Assembly (NCBI GenBank): GCA_019321725.1
Contig: JAGSPU010000056.1
Coordinates: 310,001 to 374,000, forward strand
Reading direction: 5' to 3'
DNA length: 64,000 bases
Origin: Paulownia fortunei
Taxonomy: Eukaryota > Streptophyta > Magnoliopsida > Lamiales > Paulowniaceae
Shown here: piece by piece, positions 25,995-38,900 of the stretch
How positions within the stretch are numbered: the stretch's first letter is position 1
Layout: the number at the start of each line of letters is the position of its first letter
Notes under the pieces: model-generated
What the model was told of the DNA's origin: nothing
Databases searched by the model: none
Seen by the model: the letters and a program-made list of their open reading frames with translations, nothing else
Made by a program: the position numbers and the translations under genes

Positions 25995-26403
25995 GACGTA
26001 TGTGTACAAAAACTTACATTAAGTAATGATCAGCCCAACGATGCGTCTCGCAATTCAACTTAACTGTTTTTTTTACGGGCATGTCTTTTTTTAGTACAAT
26101 TTTTTTTTTTTCCTAAATAGTCAGTGTAGCAAAGTTTTTTAGGTGTGATTATAAAATTAATGTGTAGTTGTAAACTGTAGGAATTGAGACATAACCATTG
26201 ATTAAAGAATGATCGAATTATTATAATCCCATCAAATTATGGCATTCATGTAATAAGCTAATTGAGTTGGTTTTACCACTTCTTCACCATGCCTATTTTT
26301 GCATATATTATTCTTTCTTTCCCATTTTTTTTTTTTTGGTTTTGGTTCCCCCATTTTTCTTGATTCAATTATTTAATAAGTGGACCTGATTCCATTAAAA
26401 GTG

Positions 26404-26434
<31 letters not shown>

Positions 26435-26616
26435 CATGCACTCTCTTCAACTAAGAAGAAAAGAAAAGAAAAACAAAAAAGGCCAGAGTTTTTTCCCTTT
26501 CATTTTTTATCATATATATCTCCCTCCGCCATTGGTCTTCGCTCTTCCTTTGTTCTTCATCTTTTTTTCTTTTTTATCTTTATTCCATCATTTTTTTTTA
26601 TTTTTTATTTTTGTCC

Positions 26617-28124
26617 ATGGAGTCTGCATCTTCTTGGCTTCAGTCTTTTCATGGCTCCTGGTTCTTTATTGTGTTCTTATCTTTAATCATAATTATGCTG
26701 CTAATCTTTTTCATCCTCCGCATAGTGAGAGTGAGGGTTTGGTGCAACTGTGAAATCTGTCGAACATACATTGAATCCCGCTGGACTATCCAGTTTGCTA
26801 ATCTTTGTGATTGGTACACTCACTTACTAAAGAATTCCCCAACTCGGACTATTCATATCCACGTTCTCAACAACACAATCACTGCAAATCCTGACAACGT
26901 TGAATACATGCTCAAAACCAGGTTTGATAATTTCCCAAAAGGAAAGCCCTTTTCTGCAATCTTGGGTGACTTCTTAGGGCGGGGAATATTCAACGTCGAT
27001 GGAGATTTGTGGAAATTTCAGAGAAAAATGGCCAGTCTTGAACTGGGCCGGATCTCAATACGGGCTTACTCATTTGAAATCGTGAATCAAGAAATTGATC
27101 GACGCTTGCTACCACTTATGGAATCAGTTTCTGTCAGAAATGAAGTACTGGATTTACAAGATGTTTTCCGAAGATTTTCGTTCGACAGTATTTGCAGATT
27201 TTCATTCGGGTTAGACCCAAAGTGTTTGGAAATGTCACTACCCTTGTCAAAATTTGCGGTCTCCTTTGATTTAGCGTCGAAGCTTTCTGCTGAGAGAGCC
27301 ATGATTGCCCCCCAATTGTTTGGAAGATCAAAAGATTGCTTAATATAGGCAGCGAGAAAAAACTCCAGCAGGCAATCAAGATCATCCACATATTAGCCCG
27401 AGAGTTCATCAGGCAAAGGCGAAAGTACGGGTTCTCCGATCAGAAAGATCTTCTGTCAAGATTCATGAGTAGTATTAACGATGAAACTTATCTCAGGGAC
27501 ATCATCATTAGCTTCCTGTTGGCGGGCCGTGACACGGTGGCCTCCGCCCTAACAAGTTTTTTTTGGCTGGTGGCGTGCCACCCGGAAGTGGAGGCTGCTA
27601 TCCTGCTTGAGGCGGATAAGGTAATCGGGCTTAACCAGGGGCTCACTAGCTATGAACAAATGCGAGAGCTTCATTATTTGCATGCAGCGGTATATGAGAG
27701 CATGAGACTGTATCCCCCAATCCAATTCGATTCAAAATTTTGCTTGGAGGATGATCTTTTGCCAGATGGGAGTTTTGTGAAGAGGGGCACTAGGGTTACT
27801 TACCACCCCTATGCAATGGGCAGAATGGAAGAGATTTGGGGATCGGATTGCTTGGTGTTCAAGCCAGAAAGATGGCTCAGGGATGGAGTTTTCTTTCATG
27901 AGAACCCTTTTAAGTACCCAGTTTTTCAAGCTGGAATTAGGGTCTGTTTAGGGAAAGAAGTGGCACTTGTGGAGCTCAAAAGTGTTGCAATTTCACTGTT
28001 GCGACGTTTTCGTGTCGAATTAGCCCAATCGGAGCACACTCCCCGGTTCTCACCAGGGCTAACGGCGACTTTTGGAGACGGGCTACAGGTTCGGGTTCGA
28101 GCTCGAAATGTAATTTCATCATAG
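26617..28124 (+). CDS. CYP94C1: CYP94C1-like cytochrome P450, intronless, one frameshift
   Basis: CYP94C1 carboxylates 12-hydroxy-jasmonoyl-isoleucine, turning over the active jasmonate hormone at the ER membrane. The start ATG at 26617 is followed by a membrane anchor (FIVFLSLIIIMLLIFFILRI). Family blocks follow: TANPDNVEYMLKTRFDNFPK, then GDFLGRGIFNVDGDLWKFQR, LDLQDVFRRFSFDSICRFSF, the I-helix FLLAGRDTV, K-helix YESMRLYPP (ExxR), FKPERWL, and heme loop FQAGIRVCLG with Cys codon 27945-27947. Lack of introns is normal for this clade. The frame breaks after ERAMIA in a C6 run at 27308-27313 and hits TAG at 27346-27348. The second frame resumes at once with VWKIKRLLNIGSEKKL. One extra C would give the expected order and a family-typical length of about 502 residues. 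So it is either a one-base sequence error or a very recent null allele. Confidence 0.9.
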
Positions 28125-28390
28125 CTCACCAACAAGAACTAAGCACTATATGAAGCACAATATCCTAAAATGATCATATGTGAATTACTATTGCCAAGTG
28201 TCTGCTTGATCTCCAAATTCCTAAATGGGGTCATCTGCCGCTAACTGGTATGTCTAGTTGCTTTTTGCTTTTATATATGTACAGATTGGCTGGCCGCTAT
28301 TGCTGTTTGACTGTATTATATGTATTCATATGACATGTAAATCTGTGTTGAATTATTAATGGGTTGTGAGCAGTTATATGGAAATATGCA

Positions 28391-28483
28391 TAGATTTACT
28401 ACTCCTGCCAACTGTGATTGTTTACTTTCAAGCCTATAGATTTATTACTCCTGGCACCTCTGATTGATTGCTTTCAAGCCTAT
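28391..28483. repeat. Imperfect tandem duplication, 46-bp period
   Basis: TAGATTTACTACTCCTGCCA is followed 46 bases later by TAGATTTATTACTCCTGGCA, and both copies end in TTTCAAGCCTA. It lies in the P450 3' flank. Confidence 0.85.
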
Positions 28484-29844
28484 ACTTTTTATACGTACCT
28501 TTGGCCTGTTGATTAATATTGTTCCTTGTTCATAGAGACAGAGAATGCTGTATCAAGAAATTAGAAGGCCTAGAAAAGATGGCACTGGGTGCTAGGTGAA
28601 CTTAGAAAAATAAACCAGTTGCTATTATACATGCGCGAATCGATTCTCTCTCTTGAATTCTTGAGTTGATTTAATAATGTTCCGTAGCTCCTTAATTACC
28701 TAGCTCGTAACTCGACTTTCAAGCAACAATTTTGATCTTTTCAACAATGGCCAAACATATATATATGTTCTACATCAGAAAGTAAAACTCATAAACCGAC
28801 CACGTGCCAAAGAAAAGAATGCTGTAATTGTCCGTCACCGTCAACCTTGTAGTACAGGAACATCATATGTGGAATAGAATTCCTGCCCGTATGCCATGAA
28901 AGTGACAACATAGAGATCGAGGTTATGAGGTATTGGTTTTTAAATGGCTGGTAATGATTTGATTGCAGCCATGTGTGTCCTTACCAAGTTAAACATACGG
29001 AGTTTATCTGCTTAAAGTACATTTAGAGTCATCATCCCGTCCTTAATTTACATGTTAGAAACCTATTCTGATGCAAATTGTACAATTTGGATCCAAAAAA
29101 ACTGCAGAGTGAAATAGGATTGAAAGGCTGGATAAGAGCTAGAGAGGCCCAAATGGGTGGCTATCATTTTTGGTGGGCAGTGGGCACCCTAAGAAAGGCT
29201 TTTCATGTTGCCCTTTAATTTGGCACGTGATTCATAAGTTTTTTCTATGACTTTCTACAATAGAAGTTCTGGCAAAATTTATGTTTTTCACTTAGCTACT
29301 ATTCCATTAGATTTTGAGAGTTGTTGGGTTTGTACACGATAATAATGTCATAGGTATAAACGTTGAGATTATCATATGTAGTCTATCTATTCCTAGTTCT
29401 ACTTAAGAAGCAACTTAATTGAAGGACAGATTTAGTTCGGATCTGAAAAAGTTGTACAATCCATTCCAATAAAATATTTGTACTTGACTGTATTCTAATG
29501 AATTTTTTTTATCAGTTGGCAGCATAGTTTCTTCTGCATTTATCGAACCTGAGGAACAAATTAAAGAATTGCAGTCCTAATGCATCCAAGGCAAAGATAT
29601 AATAGAATAATGCAAATTGAAATTTATTATTTAAAATCGTGTTGACTACGCTGCATCAAGTACAAAATAAAAATATATGTATTTGTCGGTTTAGTAAGTC
29701 TAAACCGCAATCAGACGATTGCTATGTCGAAAATAGAAGTAAAGAAAGCAAGCATAACTAACATTCACTTTTTAAAACATAAAACTGGTTATCATATGTG
29801 TTGATAGATATTATATTAAGGGATAAAAATTAAAGAATTAAAAA

Positions 29845-29847
<3 letters not shown>

Positions 29848-29881
<34 letters not shown>
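29848..29881. repeat. (AT)n microsatellite
   Basis: An uninterrupted run of about 17 units in spacer. Confidence 0.9.
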
Positions 29882-29884
<3 letters not shown>

Positions 29885-31053
29885 CCATAATACTCCTTTC
29901 GTCCCAAAAAAAGTCCTCGACAAAATTTTTAAATGAGTTGAAAAAAATAATTTTTTTTATGTATTTTAAATTTTATACTAAAAAGTAGAAATTGAGAATT
30001 AATGTCTCATCATAATTAGGTAATTAAGAGGATAATTCATAAAAAAAATTATTTTAGAAAATGAAGTTAGACTTCTTAACTATGTGCATTGTTTCACTTT
30101 GCCCCCTCAAAATATAAAAGTATACACTTTCCCCATCTTAAAATTACATTTAGTTTTATTTTTTCAAAATATTTGAAATATTGAAACTTTAAATCTAAAT
30201 TTTCAAAGCTTTTTTTTTATGGAATTGACACCTTTTTTGAGTGTAAATAAGCTTTATTGGTACCAGTAAAAATAGCTTTTTTAAAAACCCTGTAAGCGGT
30301 TCATTAATCATTGTATAGTCCAAAGCTTTCTTCTTTTCTCTGTAGCAATAAAAAACCAGTCCAAAGTCCATCGTACGCAACATATGATTCACTCACAGCT
30401 TGAGGCCTTCGAACTTTTGGTAGGGCATAATTCTATTCCATGGCTTTTTCGAATAGAGTCTTGCATTATTATTTTTCTTCCCTCCATTTTACCTTAAAAT
30501 CACCAAATCTCATCTTTTTTATTTTCTTCATTCATTAATTTTTTCTTGAAGCCTAAAACTTACTCAAATAAAGTCCAAAAATTATTTAATCGCTATCAAG
30601 AATAATTGAATCAATACAATACTATTTCTTTTAGTAGTAATCTAACATTGAGTTCGAATAAATATAACAATGATCATGAGAAACAGAGTAATTATTACCA
30701 CGGATAATGAGTAATGTCTTGTCAATTTGGCCATTGATGTCCTTGTCAACTCCATCTCCATACTTTGAGAGATCTGTACATATGAGCGACCTCCTTGTTG
30801 TTCTAATTAATCAATTTTGTGATTGGTTTGTCTTTTTTTTTTTTTTGCCAATATTTCTATGTAGAAAAGTGTGGCTGTAATAAATCAGATTGTGCTGTCA
30901 ACAGTCTTTCAAAAAAGTTTTTCTCAGCTTAACATTCTTCCACTAGTAAATCTTGCCCAATATAAATTAAAAGTTTATGAGTTCATCGAAATATAAGTAT
31001 TAATCTTCTTTCGTAATATTGATACCAATATACCTATAAAAAAAAAATCTAAG

Positions 31054-31073
31054 CCCCCCCCCCCCCCCCCCCC
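31054..31073. repeat. C20 homopolymer
   Basis: Twenty consecutive C in otherwise AT-rich DNA, flanked by an A run and by (AATA)n. The reverse strand is a G20 tract. The length is uncertain for technical reasons. Confidence 0.9.
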
Positions 31074-32983
31074 TCCAAAAAAAAATTAATAAATAAATAA
31101 ATAAATAAATTCTCAATTTAATAATATAATAATAATAAAAAAAAAGACTTCCCAGAACTATAGAGATCCCATTAAAAGGTTGGGAAATTGAACAGGCTAT
31201 AACTCAGATACGATATTCCACCAACTTTCTGTGAAATTCTTGGATGATGCCAGTAATGCATTTGATACACGATTATGAATAAGTGAAGTGAGTGGTAAAA
31301 AACCACCCACCCATATTATTCAAAGCCATCAATGAACATGAATATTGAGTGCTAATCTGTGTTATAACGCATTTATTATATAATTACATATTTCTCACCA
31401 ATTTCAGACAGACATTAAAAGAATAATAAATTCAGAAGTGACATCATGGACTCTAATTATCACGCTGCCCTAATTTTTTGCGCTGTACATATAAGCACCC
31501 AACTTGATCCACTAAGTCAAATGGTACTGATTACTAAATCAGTGATGAAACTACTATTTTTTAGATAATAGTGATAATTTTGAGTATTAAAATCCATCAC
31601 TTTTCAGATCATATTATAAATTTAATAATTAGATTCTATCTGCAAAGGTTCTGTCTCAATTGCAACGTATGTTTACATATCATACGCGCACACACACACA
31701 CACATATCTCTCAAGATTTTATTTATGTTTTCTTCTATAACAACTTATTTTTATTAAGATTCAAAAACTTTCCGACTCTCACTAGTAATTAGCATGATGA
31801 GAATTTAGTTTTGTTTATTTAATTTGTCTCCTCGCTTTTTTCTAATTATTCTTAATTATTATTATTATTATTATTACTATCACTACTATTATTAGTAGTA
31901 TTTATTGGAATTGCAACTACAAATAATTTTTTTTTCTAAAGAAAACATATTATTATATGTTAATAAGTCAACCCATAAGAGTATAATTAAAATATACTAC
32001 CTTGCCAACCCGGCCTCATTGATCTAATACGTTGTCAACCAAGTTTTTGGGCCGCGTTTGAAAATTTATACTATCAAGTTGCTCGTCCAACCCTGCTAAT
32101 CTGGTACAATTTTAGTCTGTTGGATAGTTGGTAACTAGTTGTAAGTAAATGATTAAATCTTACAAAATATTGACAGAATCCATAATTCAGAACCGCAAAA
32201 AGTTAATATTAAAATCAAAATTATAATTAATGGCTCTCTCACTTTCATATCGAGAATACAAATGATTAATCAAATATCGATAATATTCAATTCATAACAA
32301 TAAAACTGTGAATAGGCAAAACCATACTAGTGATACATTTACTTTGGAGTGTTTGAACCCAATAGGCACTAAGATCATACTCAAAATGAATAGTAGCATA
32401 AACATTTGGCTATGAATGTGCATATGATTAATATAATATTGTATTTAAAGAATACCCAACATAGAATCACTTTTAAAATATTTTAATATTTAAATCTGAT
32501 CCATAGAAAGTTGAACTATTTGTGGGCCAAGTGCCAAGACACATGAATTCAAAATTATTAGAAAAATTATCTCATTTTGGAGATTCAATCATTTCTTTTC
32601 TTTTATACTGTTTCCCACTAACACTAATACTTGAACCAACGTTGTGTGATCCACGATTTTTCATCTTTTGTGGTATTGGTATTTTGAAGTTTCAAAAATT
32701 TAAATTTCTTAAAGATTTTGAGGATAAGTCTGTAAATTCGAAGTGCAAATTGGATTTCATTTTCAAATGCCTGGAAAATCCTAAATTTCAATCAAAATTT
32801 TGAAAATTTCCCATAAATAAATACAACGCTATTCGATACCTGTCAGAGTTCAAATCCGCCTCCACCTCAGACTTCCCGACCCGATATCATATTTCCTCCC
32901 TTTAAAAGGTCGTTAAATTTCAAAACTTTCGCTCGACTTAAACCCTCGTAAGCTAAACCCCCTCCATCAAAGAAGAAGAAGCA

Positions 32984-35900
32984 ATGGAATTCGACGAGGA
33001 CGCACCACTCGCACAAGCATTGAAGCGAAAGAGAAAAGCGACCTGGAAGAAGAAAGAACCCCAGGCTCGGCCCAACGAACCACCCGAGGCAGCCCACGAT
33101 CCTGAGCCTGCCGCCGCTAACGCTTCACCAGAAATCGCAGTTTCTGAAATCGACTACTCCGTCGAGAATCACTTCAAAGCCGTTGATACAATAGCCAAAC
33201 TCTGTGGACACCCCGTAACAATCGATGCTAATCAAGCGGAAATTAAACGATTCTCCAATTCTATAACTTTCTTGAGGTAGCCGAGTAACTATAATTTTCT
33301 TTCGTTAGTTTTCAGAACAATTGGATGAAATTTTTTCTGTATATGGTGCTGGTATGCCACCGTCTTGAAAAGATTAATTTATGTGTGGAATATTGGTTTC
33401 AGAGAGTGGAGGGATTTTAATTATGCGCCGCGAGTTGTGAGGTTTGCTTGTCAGCTTAATTCAAAGGAGAAAGATGTAATAGGTGGGGTTACCTTACCTC
33501 AATTTTCAGCTGCATCTGTTCCCAAGGTATTTTGCACTTTAATTCTTCAGGATAAGGATGATATTTTCAAAACTTTGTGGAGTGAATTCTTCGAAATTAA
33601 TTTACTGTATTGTATACTGCAGAAGGAGATGCAAAATGGGAGCGAAGCGGTAAAGAATCTAGGTAGATTGCTTTCTAGGGACACACTTATTAGATATCAT
33701 CTGTTAGTTATTATTGATTTTTGATCTTGTTTCAGCAAAGACTTTGTAATGCATGTTGGGGGTGCAGTCTGGGCATTAGACTGGTGTCCTAGAGTTGATC
33801 GCAATTCTGAGAATCACGTTAAGTCTGAGGTATTTCAATAAGTATAATTTTTTACTTTATCCTCTCTTGTTTGTTTTCCCTTTTTTTCGAGGGTTGCCTC
33901 AATTAGAAATATAACTAAGTTGTGATAATGGCAAATGGTGATCATGAAAATTACTTAACGTGATTACTGATTTGAAATAGATAAATTAGAAAACAATTGC
34001 CTTGATGAACAAAACTTAAAAAATGAACGTGGGCTAAATAAAATAACACTGATTTAGTTTTAAGTTCTGATTGACACTTGTTAATCTAGGATGGAAGAAA
34101 ATGAGGTTCTCTAATTTGCAATCATGGATAGCAAGCGAAATACTTTCTTATCTTTTGTTTTCATTCATTGAGTGGCGGGCCTGCTCAAAAAGTTCTGCTT
34201 TACTCCAAATAGCTAGTTTGACACTTTGTAGAGGATCTTCTGCGGATATAATCTCTTGTTTTTGAGGAGTTGTAGCAATCATCTCAAGAACACTTACTGA
34301 AATTGTGAGCCATTCTAGGTGAATGATTTTTGGTATTGGTGTTCTGGTTTTATTTCTTCCAATTTTGTATGGCAAAAGGTGCATTTAATTTTAAAAGTTT
34401 GTGTGGCTGACAAAGAACAAAGTGATTGCCAAAACAAAGTAAAAGAGAATTAATATTGGAGAAGAGAATTCTAGGTCAAATTAGTGGTATTATTTGTAAA
34501 GTAACATCAAGGAAACAAAGTCTCATCCACACAGTCTCTTGTTCTAGGTTCTATTCTTTTTATTCTGCTGTCATAAAAAATGACCCAACCCCTACTGTGA
34601 ATGCTTCAGAGTTGGCTTTATTTAAATTCCTTCTAGTGACTACAAGTCAATGGATGCTTTCCTGCAGATTTTTTTTTTCTATGCCAACAATTTTAAAAGT
34701 GGAACTCGCTTAGGGTTCTTGAAGTCACTAAACATAACACTTCATTGAATGCTGTTGTTTCTTTTTAAAATCTAGGCCTTGTGGCTGTTTCAAAATTTTC
34801 CTTGATATGGAATATGTTACATTTCTCTTGAAACAATATATACTCATTCTATACCTAGTTGTCCACTTTATAATTTTATAAATGCTAAGTAGTCTGCAAC
34901 CCAGTTGTCTTTATTTCTGCATCGCACATTTTCCAACTACCAACTAAGTTATTGTTCCACTTCCAGCCCAGACATTCAAAAATGTGTATTTTATTTATTA
35001 TGATGTATATTTACTACTTTCTTTACATGTAACTACAATACACACTGTGTTTTACTTCTGAAAATTGACTTAGCAGTTTGTCGCTGTTGCTGCCCATCCT
35101 CCTGAATCTTCATATCACAAGATTGGTGCCGCTTTAACTGGCAGAGGTGCCATCCAAATATGGTGTTTGTTAACTGTTTATATGAAAGAAGATGAACCTT
35201 CTCAGGGGAATAAAAAGTCGAGGCCAAATTCCCAGAAAAAGCAAACAGCTAAATCTAACGAGCCGACTAAACTACCAAGGCCAAGAGGGAGACCAAGAAA
35301 GAAACCTCTTAATGACTCTGTAGAGACTATAGATACTGATGGCCAATGTGTGCAACCTCTTGCTGTTGAATACCCTATGGGTTCACCTAGATCGCCTTCT
35401 TCAGATAGGACTTCTGGCAATTCCAGTAAACATGTTTATGATGAAGAGTCTGTAAAAGCACATAAAGATTCTAACCAAACGGAACATGCGAATGTGTTAA
35501 CGATGACTGCTCCTAAAGGAAGAGGAAATAAAGCAAAGGCAGGGAAAGAAGACATGGTTCACAATAACGGTTTGCATATTTCCAGACAATGTGAACATGG
35601 AGAATCTGCCCTTGTGAATCCACTAGCATCTGCAAGCTTCAGTTTAGATTCCATGAGCCCTAACAAGAATATAACTTGTGTTAGTTCTTGTGATGCTAAT
35701 ACTTTTAAGAACTCCATTCCCATGAATGTTGCATTGCCTAGAATGATGCTATGCTTAGCTCACAATGGAAAGGTTGCGTGGGATGTAAAGTGGCGGCCAG
35801 TCAATGCTTGTGACCCTGAATCCATGAATATAATGGGTTATCTTGCTGTGTTGCTTGGAAATGGTGCACTAGAAGTGTAAGATTCCTCCTTATAGTTATA

Positions 35901-38900
35901 TTTTCTTTTTCTTTGATGCATTTATTGGATCCAAGTTTTGAACATTTTACTTAGGTTTGTTTCTTTTTCTTATTCTTTTCTTAGTAATACCTTAGAGAAT
36001 CATTAGTTATGAAACTTCAAATGGTAAATATCATAATTACGTGTGTGAACTTACTATGATGTCAGTATTGGAAGGAAGATTACTCAGTATACAACAATTT
36101 ATATTTGATGTAATGCGTAAACCATCTGTACATTGATGATATGCTTTCTCATTCAGTGAAATGTGCTATATATACATACATATGCATATATATATATATG
36201 ACTTTCATACATTATGTTAAAAATTGTCTCTCAGATATCAACTAATATTGTTTGAAAATTCATTTAAATATGCATACATTGTAAATTATTTTTTTTCTCT
36301 TCTAAAAATATGAGTCTATGAGCTGGATGCATGTGATGTTTGAAGTAAAACATCTTATATACTTGGTGAAATGAAAACGAACAAAATATTTTAGCATACG
36401 TATCTTGGGCTGGTTGCATGGATCCTCTTCTTCCACCCTGCCGTATCAAGGGCTATCTCATAAGTTCAACATCTAATGCTTAATTTCTTTCTAACATGTG
36501 ATTTCAAGCATTCTTTTCCACTAGATTTTCCTTTCAACAATAAATCCATCATTCCTTTACCTAAGGCACGACAGCCCAGACCTAATACCATGGCAAATTT
36601 CAACATTTTAAGAGGTCCCATGAGGTTGAAGCAATACGCATTACAACTTTTTGAAAACCCCTAAGTGTAGAACATGTCGCTTGGCCTGGACACCCTAGTA
36701 CCTTCATACAAAACCTAATGACTTCATAAAAAAATTGAGAAAGTTTTATGCAGGCTGTCCGACTAACGTAAATAACCTTTCTCCTTTATGCAGGCCTGGG
36801 ACTGGCCATGTTAAAAGTATGAGATACTCACAGTCAGACTAGGGAACTAGCTCTTGTGATAGCACAAATTATAAGAGTGATCATTTATTGGTCCCAACAT
36901 TAAGTGATCATTTATTGTGGTATCTCTCTTGCATTGTGTTTATCATGATGTTAAATATGACATGCAGGTGGGAGGTCCCTCTTCCTCATACAGTGAAACT
37001 TGTATATCCTGCTTGCCATCAGAATATTGATCCTCGCTTCATCAAATTGCAACCAGTATTCAGATGTTCGAAGCTGAAGTGTGGTGATAGGCAAAGGTAG
37101 TTTAGCACTAGATACTCTTGTTGTATTCATGCCTACCCAAGACATCCTCTCGATGCAAGTATTGCTAGTTCCCTGGTTTGATACAAAATTTTTCCCAAGT
37201 TTGTGTCCTCATCTGACTCTCAGTAAGGAAGACGATGAGTGCCCAAACTCTTATCATAATTGATCTTTCACACGGAATGCTTTCCTTTTCATATTTCTAG
37301 TACACTGGACTAGCAGATGCTTCTTCTCACTTGCTTTTCTTTTATACTTTGACATTTAAATTTGGAGAGTGAGGAGGGGTCTCCTTTAGTCTTGAGTTGA
37401 TGTTCAAGTCTTAAACTGGATTAGCTACTGTAACTTGTACATTTGTTTTTCTGCATGAAAGAACCATGCTTCAGTCTAAAGTACTAACAGGTGATAATAA
37501 CGGGAATGATCACATGCTGAAAATCATTGTTCAAACAAGATTACTATCAAATATTCTCTCCTACTAAGATTAACAGATTCTTACTGATTTCTACATTATT
37601 TTTCCTTGGTGTTTATTTTCTGTGATCTATAATACTCACTCTGCCCATTATCATCCATATATTTTGATTCAGTGTGGAGTTTTAGATGAGATTGAAAAAG
37701 TAAATTTTGTATATCTTTACACTATTGCTCTCAAAAGTAGTTTGGGCGTTCTTGGTGTCACATGATTACTTTAATGAGAGTGTAGTTTTGGAAAAAAATT
37801 CCACTTTAGTATACAGAGCCTTATATTGGGCATCCAAGAAATCCAAGAAAAGGATATTTAAATTTGGGAATATATCCTCCATGACATGAGGAAGCCTTCG
37901 CATTGCAGTATGCTGCATTTTATTTTGACACTGTTTGAAGGATTTAGGATTTTGCACCTTCATACTATGAGGATGACAAATTTCTGTACATTACAATGTT
38001 ACTATGTAATTGCTTTTTATGTCTGACTTGTATCTTGCCGCTCTTTCGATCACAGTATTCCTCTAACAGTGGAGTGGTCTCTGTCATCTCCCCATGATAT
38101 GATTTTGGCTGGATGTCATGATGGAGTGGTAAAATTTACTTTATCCTTGTTTCCTTTATGTCCTTGTAAAGCTTTCAAATAGCAGGGTTCTAGGCTTGCT
38201 TTGTCCACCATTATAAAAAAAAACAAAACAGTAAAGATAAAAAATTTCTAAATTCTACTTGTCAAAATCAATTCCCTTGAATGGCTCCCTGTTGAAAAAT
38301 ATATGTGTTTGTTGAGCTGCTATTTTACTCGGATCTGTTTTAACCTTTTCTCTATCAGGTTCTCCTTAGGTTTGTAACCCATTTCTTACATCTGTAAATG
38401 CAGGTTGCTTTGTGGAAGTTTTCAGTTACTGATTCATTAACAGGTAGTGGAATTAAAGAATCCATATTTCACCTTGATGCGTGTTTTCATCCATTTTGGA
38501 TATGAAAGCTTCTATTTCTGTGCAAAATTTTGTCTTCCATAACAGTTTTCCATAGAAAGTGATAGGTTCTTATGCATCTTTTTCTTCAGAAACCAGACCT
38601 TTGCTTTCCTTCAGTGCAGACACAGGTCCTATTAGAACACTCGCCTGGGCACCAATTCAAAGGTCAGTGATACTACATAAATTAATTTACCTTATATTTG
38701 TTTTTAGTTAAGTCAAATAAAATTTCATTCTTTTCCTCTCAGCTGCAGTTGGCTGCTGTTTTGATTTCAAAAATTACTACATATATTGTCTCTGATTTAT
38801 AGTTTCCCTTAGTTACATTTGTATGGTTCTGACCAAAATGCACTTATCTTCTTCTATTCACTTGATACTATAGTTTACTAGGTATGTGCACAAGTAGAGT

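Larger units (their letters stand above)
16058..26616. other. Long intergenic spacer, repeat-rich, no recognisable gene
   Basis: About 10.5 kb between the GDSL and P450 genes. ORFs here are short and low-complexity; for example 20483-20854 is Pro/His/Thr-rich only because of a CCA/ACC-rich tract. Seen in it: a 47-bp tandem duplication, a second copy of the MITE family, several TA microsatellites, a T20G10 junction, 63-bp and 37-bp tandem duplications, and an AT-rich block with repeated CCAAACA motifs near 23220-23580. A CT-rich stretch before 26617 is probably the P450 5' UTR. Confidence 0.5.
28125..32983. other. Intergenic spacer, no recognisable gene
   Basis: About 4.9 kb with no coding sequence I can support. 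It contains an imperfect 46-bp tandem duplication, a long TA microsatellite, a C20 run followed by an (AATA)n stretch near 31087-31110, an (ATT)n stretch near 31853-31876, and a short CA run near 31688-31703. The last 100 bases are the 5' side of the WD40 gene. Confidence 0.5.

Noticed and set aside
26418..26753. Phe-rich ORFs just before and over the P450 start
   Set aside because: They come from a CT-rich 5' UTR; the P450 frame from 26617 is clearly the coding one.
27087..27409. Minus-strand ORFs opposite the P450
   Set aside because: Shadows of a well-supported plus-strand CDS.
32830..32870. GTTCAAATCC motif resembling a tRNA B box
   Set aside because: No A box at the right distance and no cloverleaf could be drawn.
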